In this document: piece by piece, positions 1-4,019 of the stretch
Layout of the letters: the number at the start of each line of letters is the position of its first letter
Position numbering within the stretch: the first letter of the stretch is position 1
DNA from: Deltaproteobacteria bacterium
GTDB taxonomy: Bacteria > Desulfobacterota_C > Deferrisomatia > Deferrisomatales > JACRMM01
DNA: 7,195 nt
Direction: 5' to 3'
Assembly: GCA_016218905.1 (NCBI GenBank)
Contig: JACRCS010000047.1
Coordinates: 1-7,195, forward strand
Notes under the pieces: generated by a model
Database searches by the model: none
Told to the model about the DNA's origin: nothing
Seen by the model: the letters and a program-made list of their open reading frames with translations, nothing else
Position numbers and translations under genes: made by a program

Positions 1-1011
1 CAGAGCCGCGCCGCTGTCGATGGCCCCTGCCGCCCTCGCCACCCCCTCCCGGATGTCGCTGCTGACGCCGGCTACGTAGAGGGCCGCGCCCGCATTGAGG
101 AGCACCACGTCTCTCCTCGGCCCCTTCTCGCCGGCGAGAACCCGCCGGACGATCTGCGCGTTTTCGCGGGCATCTCCGCCGGCGATCTCGGAAGGTCGGG
201 CCAATTCGATGCCAAAGTCCCGGGGGTCGAGCTCATATTCCGACAGGTCTCCTCCCCGAAGCTCTGCAACGAACGTCCTCCCGCACACCGTGATCTCGTC
301 CATGCCGTCTTCCCCGTGGACGACCAGGGCCCTATCGGCGCCGAGGTTGCGGAGCGTCTCGGCCAGGATGCGCGTCAGGCCCCGTTCATAGACTCCGAGC
401 ACCTGCCGGCGCGCGCCCGCCGGATTCGTGAGCGGCCCGAGGAGGTTGAAGATCGTCCGCAGACCGATCTCCTTGCGCGGCCCCGCCACGAAGCGCATGG
501 CGGAGTGGAGCAGCGGCGCGTACAGAAAGCCGATCCCGACGTTCTCGAGACAGTCCTCGACGGCCGTGGCCGTGAGCTCCAACTCGACTCCCAAGGCTTC
601 GAGGACGTCCGCACTGCCGCAGAGCGAAGAGACCGCTCTCGTCCCGTGTTTGGCGACTTTGACCCCGCACGCCGCCACCACGAAGGCGGTCGTTGTCGAG
701 ACGTTGAAGGTGCTCGTTCCCGAGCCGCCGGTCCCGCAGGTATCGACGATCGTCTCTTCATCCACGTTGATCTCGTCCCGATCGAGCGAGACGAGCCCCG
801 AGGCGCGGATCGGGGTCGACATAGCCCGAAGGACCCGTGCCGCCCCCGTCAGCTCCGGCACCGTGACGCCCTTCGTTCGAAGCCCCATCAGGAAGGCGCC
901 GATCTGCGCGGGAGTCGCTTCCCCGCCGAGGATCGCCGTCATCGCCTCGATCATCTCCCCTTCGCTCAGCTGAGTGCCGGCGGCGAGGTGGGACAAAGTC
1001 TTCCGAATCAT
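1..1011 (-). CDS. trpD: Anthranilate phosphoribosyltransferase, C-terminus cut by window edge
   Basis: Cytoplasmic enzyme of tryptophan synthesis that joins anthranilate to PRPP, giving N-(5-phosphoribosyl)anthranilate. The 337 visible residues cover an N-terminal helical domain (about 1-70) and the nucleoside-phosphorylase-like catalytic domain. Family motifs seen: the PRPP loop TCGTGGSG (91-98) followed by TFNVST (101-106), KHGTRAVSS (121-129), GSADVLEALG (132-141), FNLLGPLTNPAG (188-199), and the metal-binding DE pair in GEDGMDEI (233-240). The family is usually about 340 residues, so only around ten are missing. The ATG at 1011 overlaps the prmA stop (ATGA) and has AAGGAG five bases upstream, which fixes the start. 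Ser97 replaces the usual Asp of GTGGD and Thr124 the usual Asn of KHGNR. Identity is firm from these motifs; the context gives no other trp gene inside the window. Confidence 0.95.
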   Translation of the reverse strand, partial: MIRKTLSHLAAGTQLSEGEMIEAMTAILGGEATPAQIGAFLMGLRTKGVTVPELTGAARVLRAMSTPIRASGLVSLDRDEINVDEETIVDTCGTGGSGTSTFNVSTTTAFVVAACGVKVAKHGTRAVSSLCGSADVLEALGVELELTATAVEDCLENVGIGFLYAPLLHSAMRFVAGPRKEIGLRTIFNLLGPLTNPAGARRQVLGVYERGLTRILAETLRNLGADRALVVHGEDGMDEITVCGRTFVAELRGGDLSEYELDPRDFGIELARPSEIAGGDARENAQIVRRVLAGEKGPRRDVVLLNAGAALYVAGVSSDIREGVARAAGAIDSGAAL

Positions 1012-1859
1012 GTCTTCTCCTTCTGCGTCTGGACTGCGCTGCCTTCGAGCTGGAGCAGGAGGGCGAGCCAGCCCTCCTCCTCCCGCCGTTCCGCCACCTG
1101 CAGGGTGGGACCCATGGCCTTTACGATCTTCTCCTCGACGTCGCCCCCGAAGCCGGAAAGGATCAGTCGCCCCCCGGGGGCGAGCGCTTCACGAAGGTGA
1201 GGAGCGGTCGCCGTGAGCTGGCTCGCCACGACGTTCGCCAGCACCAGGGGATAGCGCTCTCCCAGAAGGTCGAGGGACAGGAGGAGAGGCCGCACGGCCG
1301 TCTCGAGACCATTGAGGCGAGCATTCCTCCGGCACGCAGCGAACCCGAACGGATCGATGTCGAGCCCGCAGGCCTCCCTCGCGCCCAGCCGTGCGGCGGC
1401 CAGCGCCAGCACCCCCGTGCCCGTCCCGACGTCGAGGACACGATCTGCGAGCTGCTCGTTTTGCGCCAACTCCTCCAGCAGTCGCAGGCAGAGCCTCGTT
1501 GTCGGGTGGTCTCCCGCTCCGAACGCCATCCCGGGATCGATGCGGATCGCGCACGCCACGCCGCGCGGGACTTCCTCCCAGGCGGGCACGAGCACGATCG
1601 CCGATGTCACCCGCACGATACCGAGACTTTCGCGCCAGTAAGGGGTCCAGTTCTCCTCGGCAAGATCCTCGCCGTCAGGCGCCTCCACCCCTGCCCCGAG
1701 CTCCCAGTACAGGCGCAAGGTCCGTCTGGACACCATTCCGGAACCCCACGAAGTGACGGCGCCGGTGGCTCCTCGAGCTCGAGCCTGCTGCCACCGCTCC
1801 GCGGCTTCCTCCGGAGACGAGGGCACCTCCACCACCCTCCACCTTGTTCGCGCCAACAT
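1008..1859 (-). CDS. prmA: Ribosomal protein L11 methyltransferase
   Basis: SAM-dependent methyltransferase that trimethylates ribosomal protein L11; cytoplasmic. The 283-aa length matches the family (about 290). An N-terminal L11-recognition domain (about 1-60) is followed by the linker pattern NWTPYWRES (70-78), in the place of the family's W...WK segment. Then comes the PrmA signature DPGMAFGAGDHPTT (108-121). The SAM-binding motif I is VLDVGTGTGVLALAA (141-155), motif II is LDID (166-169), and the motif IV region is LANVVASQL (207-215). APGGRLILSGF (227-237) is the usual later strand. The common family form of the signature is FGTGTHPTT, so Ala and Asp are modest substitutions. The ATG at 1859 gives a normal-length N-terminus but has no Shine-Dalgarno; see the promoter just upstream. 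It lies 63 bases after the HTH gene and overlaps trpD by four bases, so these are probably co-transcribed, although prmA may also have its own promoter. Confidence 0.95.
   Translation of the reverse strand: MLARTRWRVVEVPSSPEEAAERWQQARARGATGAVTSWGSGMVSRRTLRLYWELGAGVEAPDGEDLAEENWTPYWRESLGIVRVTSAIVLVPAWEEVPRGVACAIRIDPGMAFGAGDHPTTRLCLRLLEELAQNEQLADRVLDVGTGTGVLALAAARLGAREACGLDIDPFGFAACRRNARLNGLETAVRPLLLSLDLLGERYPLVLANVVASQLTATAPHLREALAPGGRLILSGFGGDVEEKIVKAMGPTLQVAERREEEGWLALLLQLEGSAVQTQKEKT
1017..1022 (-). promoter_or_regulatory. Shine-Dalgarno of trpD inside the prmA 3' end
   Basis: On the minus strand AAGGAG lies five bases before the trpD ATG and inside the last codons of prmA. It supports the 1011 start and independent ribosome loading on top of coupling through the ATGA overlap. 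Confidence 0.75.
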
Positions 1860-1865
1860 GGGTGC

Positions 1866-1894
1866 AGTATAGGAGCTCGTCGTTCCGCCGGAAA
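1866..1894 (-). promoter_or_regulatory. Candidate promoter for a leaderless prmA mRNA
   Basis: Minus strand: TTTCCG (1889-1894), a 17-base spacer, then TATACT (1866-1871). TATACT matches the -10 consensus at five of six positions; the -35 box is weak (three of six). Only GCACCC separates the -10 box from the prmA ATG, so initiation at the normal distance would fall on or next to the A of the start codon. The absence of any Shine-Dalgarno before prmA fits. This is inference from pattern only. Confidence 0.4.
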
Positions 1895-1922
1895 GAGAAG
1901 CCCGGCGCGACGGCCGCTCCCC

Positions 1923-2216
1923 TCAGCCACCCGTCCGCGTATGGACCCGGAAAGAGGCAGGCCGAATCCTCTCGCTTCGACAGCGCGGGCACCGGCCCGG
2001 CGTCGACAGGCGCCGGCGCCCCTGAAACGGAAAGCCGCAGGCGAGGCACTCGGCCGGGTGCTCGCATAGTTCCTCGCCCTCGGCGAGCGAACGTGCGGCG
2101 TGAGCCAGGTGATCGGCGACATCCTTCTCTCGAAGCCCGAGCGTTTGGCCGAGCTCCTTGAGCGTTAGGGATCGTTCCCGAAGGATGGTGAGGATCTCCT
2201 GGCGGAGAGAGAGCAT
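1923..2216 (-). CDS. Predicted transcriptional regulator, HTH domain fused to zinc ribbon (COG3357-like)
   Basis: A 97-residue protein. Residues about 4-42 form a helix-turn-helix of winged-helix type: RQEILTILRERSLTLKELG, then LGLREKDVADHL. Residues about 55-90 form a zinc ribbon with CLAC (Cys57, Cys60) and CPRC (Cys76, Cys79), followed by a basic SERIRPASFRV strand. This layout matches the family described as an HTH domain fused to a Zn-ribbon (COG3357), whose members are short and mostly uncharacterised; targets are unknown. Such zinc ribbons may bind DNA, RNA or protein. The ATG at 2216 has GAGG seven bases upstream. It is the first gene of the leftward set, 63 bases before prmA, and is divergent from dtd. 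I am confident of the fold and family type, but not of any specific regulatory role. Confidence 0.8.
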   Translation of the reverse strand: MLSLRQEILTILRERSLTLKELGQTLGLREKDVADHLAHAARSLAEGEELCEHPAECLACGFPFQGRRRLSTPGRCPRCRSERIRPASFRVHTRTGG

Positions 2217-2489
2217 CTTCTGGCCTCGCGCTTCCGGACGACTAACGGGAGTCTACCTTTTCTTTCGAGTTTGAAAAACGAGGGCTTTTCGATAAGGTCC
2301 GCAGCGTCGCCGGCTTCGTTGGGACGGAAGGTATGGATGCAGAGCCTCGAAGAGAAGAGAGGGGAAGAAAGAGTTGAACCCGTCTTCCGGCATCGGCTAC
2401 CATCCGACTCTTCCCTTGCCCGAGTCCGAACCCAGAGGAACTGCGATGGCATCGCGCCGAGGCCGCCGGATCTCTCCCAGGCGCGCGGG
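2217..2489. other. Divergent intergenic region between HTH/Zn-ribbon gene and dtd
   Basis: These 273 bases separate oppositely transcribed genes and should hold at least one promoter in each direction. The stretch 2255-2300 is clearly more A/T-rich than the surroundings (TTGAAA at 2271, GATAAG at 2291), but the spacing of these boxes is only 14 bases, so I do not call a promoter. A short inverted pair GAAAA/TTTTC lies at 2273-2277 and 2286-2290. A 25-base all-purine run occupies 2349-2373. I see no tRNA, riboswitch or terminator. The dtd frame is open back to 2271, but that extension does not resemble the family. Confidence 0.6.
2349..2373 (+). repeat. 25-base uninterrupted purine tract
   Basis: Every base from 2349 to 2373 is A or G on the plus strand, with rough mirror symmetry around the GGGG at 2361-2364. 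It lies in the divergent intergenic region about 115 bases before dtd. It may be only compositional; such tracts can form triplex DNA or mimic ribosome-binding sites. Confidence 0.6.
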
Positions 2490-2493
2490 ATGA
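2446..2493 (+). CDS. Possible Arg-rich leader peptide coupled to dtd
   Basis: A 15-codon ORF reading MASRRGRRISPRRAG. It has a strong Shine-Dalgarno (GAGGAA, 2435-2440) five bases before its ATG, better than anything in front of dtd. Its TGA (2491-2493) overlaps the dtd ATG (2490-2492) in an ATGA arrangement, the usual geometry for translational coupling. Six of fifteen residues are Arg, encoded by CGC, CGA, CGG and AGG. It could load ribosomes onto dtd, act as an attenuating leader, or be chance in GC-rich DNA, where short Arg-rich ORFs are common. There is no family similarity to lean on. Confidence 0.35.
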   Translation: MASRRGRRISPRRAG

Positions 2494-2939
2494 GAGCCGT
2501 CATTCAACGGGTGAACCGCGCCTCGGTCCGAGTGGCGGGGGCGCCGGTGGCTTCCATTGGGCGCGGGTTTCTCGTGCTCGTCGGGGTGGAAAACGAGGAT
2601 GGGGAAACGGACGCGGCTTACGTTGCCCAGAAGATCTCCGAGCTGAGGATCTTCGAGGACTCCGCCGGAAAGATGAACCTCGGCCTCGCCGAGGTCGGCG
2701 GCGAGGTGCTCGCCGTCAGCCAATTCACGCTCCTCGGCGACTGCCGCAGGGGGCGTCGCCCTTCCTTCACCAAGGCGGCCAGGCCCGAGGAGGCGGAAGC
2801 GCTCTTCGCGCGGATGGTCGCCCTTCTGGAAGCGAAGGGGAACCGCGTCTCGACCGGCAGGTTTCGAGCCAATATGGAGGTAGACCTCATAAACGATGGC
2901 CCGGTGACGATGCTCGTCGACTCGCGCCGCCTCTTCTGA
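2490..2939 (+). CDS. dtd: D-aminoacyl-tRNA deacylase
   Basis: Cytoplasmic proofreading enzyme that hydrolyses D-amino acids (and glycine mischarged on tRNA-Ala) from tRNA. It is 149 residues, the normal family length, and collinear with the DTD fold. Signatures seen: the N-terminal MRAVIQRVNRASV (1-13), LRIFEDSAGKMNL (52-64), the catalytic SQFTL (77-81), GRRPSFTKAA (88-97), and the C-terminal NDGPVT (135-140), which carries the cross-subunit Gly-cisPro (Gly137-Pro138) that rejects L-amino acids. The ATG at 2490 is chosen because the family begins exactly at this MRAVIQR segment; the upstream in-frame TTG at 2271 would add about 70 unrelated residues. Its own ribosome-binding site is poor (AGG at 2479), so translation may depend on the overlapping short ORF. 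The HIT gene follows after eight bases. Confidence 0.95.
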   Translation: MRAVIQRVNRASVRVAGAPVASIGRGFLVLVGVENEDGETDAAYVAQKISELRIFEDSAGKMNLGLAEVGGEVLAVSQFTLLGDCRRGRRPSFTKAARPEEAEALFARMVALLEAKGNRVSTGRFRANMEVDLINDGPVTMLVDSRRLF

Positions 2940-2947
2940 GCGACCGC

Positions 2948-3445
2948 ATGACTCGGCGCAAGATTCTCTGGGCACCCTGGCGCCTTCGCTACGTTCAGCG
3001 CACGAGGGAGGAGGGTTGCGTCTTCTGCAAGGTCCGCGACGAGGCGCAGGATCCCGAGAATCTCATCCTCTTCCGCGGGGACGCGACCTTCGCCATTCTG
3101 AACCGCTTCCCGTACAACACGGGTCACCTCATGGTGATTCCCAATCGCCACGTCTCTGATCCCGAGGAGCTCTCACCGGACGAGGCCAGGGAAGTATGGT
3201 CCCTCCTGGTCCGTGCCAAGCGCGCTTTGGGTGCGGTGTTTCGGCCACACGGCTATAATGTGGGCCTCAACATCGGAGTCGCCGCCGGCGCGGGCATCGC
3301 CGATCACCTTCACCTGCACGTCGTGCCGCGATGGACCGGAGACACGAACTTCATGCCGGTACTGGGCTCGACCGACATCATCTCCCAGGACCTCCGGGCG
3401 ACCTACGAGGCGCTACGCCCGTCGTTTGTTGCCCTTGAGCCCTAG
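2948..3445 (+). CDS. HIT-family nucleotide hydrolase or Ap4A phosphorylase-like protein
   Basis: A 165-residue histidine-triad protein. The N-terminal ILWAPWRLRYV (6-16), the CVFC pair (Cys24, Cys27; possibly zinc-binding), NTGHLMVIPNRHV (57-69) and GYNVGLNIGVAAGAGIADH (102-120) lead into the catalytic triad motif HLHLHVVPRW, with His120, His122 and His124. It ends with GDTNFMPVLG (131-140). This arrangement is typical of the bacterial COG0537 branch, which includes dinucleoside polyphosphate hydrolases and mycobacterial Ap4A phosphorylase; the exact substrate cannot be read from sequence. It starts eight bases after dtd with only a weak ribosome-binding site, so coupling to dtd translation is likely. 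The stop is TAG, showing that TAG terminates normally here. Confidence 0.92.
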   Translation: MTRRKILWAPWRLRYVQRTREEGCVFCKVRDEAQDPENLILFRGDATFAILNRFPYNTGHLMVIPNRHVSDPEELSPDEAREVWSLLVRAKRALGAVFRPHGYNVGLNIGVAAGAGIADHLHLHVVPRWTGDTNFMPVLGSTDIISQDLRATYEALRPSFVALEP

Positions 3446-3485
3446 TGTCCCGTGCGGTTACTTCACGCGTCACGATTCATAGGAC

Positions 3486-3510
3486 GAACGGCGGCGAATC
3501 AGCGCCGTTC
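3486..3510. repeat. Perfect 8-bp hairpin between HIT gene and lapA-like gene
   Basis: GAACGGCG (3486-3493) pairs perfectly with CGCCGTTC (3503-3510) around a nine-base loop. It lies 41 bases after the HIT stop. No T-run follows, so it is not a standard intrinsic terminator; it may protect a 3' end or pause RNA polymerase. The rest of the 158-base gap (3446-3603) shows no convincing promoter. Confidence 0.5.
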
Positions 3511-3603
3511 CGCCATTCTGGGGCTGAGTTACAGGCAAGGACTACCCAAACGCGACCCTAGGCTTTCTCGCTCCCCAGCGTCAACCAGCTCCGAGGGGAA
3601 TCG

Positions 3604-3993
3604 ATGCTTCCTTTGCTAAAGAGGTTCGGGTTCGTGCTCCTGCTCGCGCTCGGGATCATGGTGGCTTGGCAAAACGCCGAATCGCTGAGCCAGAGTGCCA
3701 GTTTCCGGCTCGACTTCCACGTCTCGGGGCTCGCGTTCGAGACCCCCGCGTTCCCGCTCGCCGCGCTTCTGATCGGAGCTTTCCTCGTCGGGATGCTCTT
3801 CGCAGGGTTTCAGGGCATCTACGAAAGGGTCGCCCGCACCGTCGATATCCGCCGCAGGGACCGCCGGATCCGGGAGCTGGAGAAGGAGCTCGAGGAGTGC
3901 CGCGGAACGGCCTCCACCGGATCGCGTTCCCTGTCCACCTCTCCGGGAGCTCCGGCGCCGCCGGTCCCGCTCGAGCAGAATCCCACCCTCTAG
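3604..3993 (+). CDS. LapA-domain (DUF1049) inner-membrane protein
   Basis: A 129-residue membrane protein with two predicted transmembrane segments (about 8-22 and 51-69). They are joined by a short polar loop containing QNAESLSQ, and followed by a highly charged helix (82-100, with RRRDRRIRELEKELEE) likely to be a cytoplasmic coiled coil. A Ser/Pro-rich tail follows (101-129). Two hydrophobic segments then a basic/acidic coiled coil is the layout of the LapA/YciS domain; E. coli LapA works with the TPR protein LapB in controlling lipopolysaccharide synthesis. I infer the domain, not that function. The start has GAGG (3593-3596) seven bases upstream. mutS begins 26 bases after the TAG stop, suggesting one transcript. 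Confidence 0.75.
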   Translation: MLPLLKRFGFVLLLALGIMVAWQNAESLSQSASFRLDFHVSGLAFETPAFPLAALLIGAFLVGMLFAGFQGIYERVARTVDIRRRDRRIRELEKELEECRGTASTGSRSLSTSPGAPAPPVPLEQNPTL

Positions 3994-4004
3994 AGATCGG
4001 GCCC

Positions 4005-4010
4005 AGGGGG
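4005..4010 (+). promoter_or_regulatory. Shine-Dalgarno setting the mutS start
   Basis: AGGGGG lies nine bases before the ATG at 4020. It favours this start over the in-frame double Met at residues 24-25, which begins the conserved MutS core and has no comparable site in front of it. Confidence 0.55.
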
Positions 4011-4019
4011 CCACAAGAC

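Noticed and set aside
316..2069. Long plus-strand frames opposite trpD and prmA
   Set aside because: The minus strand encodes clear TrpD and PrmA motifs throughout; the plus-strand frames are low-complexity Arg/Pro/Ser readings.
2271..2296. TTGAAA and GATAAG as a promoter for dtd
   Set aside because: The spacing is 14 bases, too short for a normal sigma-70 type promoter, and no better -10 box sits at 16-18 bases.
2271..2489. N-terminal extension of dtd from an in-frame TTG
   Set aside because: The added residues have no resemblance to DTD, the family starts at the Met encoded at 2490, and the extension crosses the presumed promoter region.
3529..3564. TTACAG and TAGGCT as a promoter before the LapA-domain gene
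   Set aside because: The spacer is 24 bases and both boxes are weak.
3446..3619. The HIT frame stays open for 57 codons after its TAG, as in the TPR gene
   Set aside because: The HIT protein is complete at the TAG. The continuation has mixed codon use, lacks family similarity and runs into the LapA-domain gene, so it does not support amber read-through.
3666..4019. Upstream extension of the mutS frame
   Set aside because: It overlaps the LapA-domain gene in another frame and reads as Arg-rich filler. The ATG at 4020 has a Shine-Dalgarno and gives a normal MutS length.
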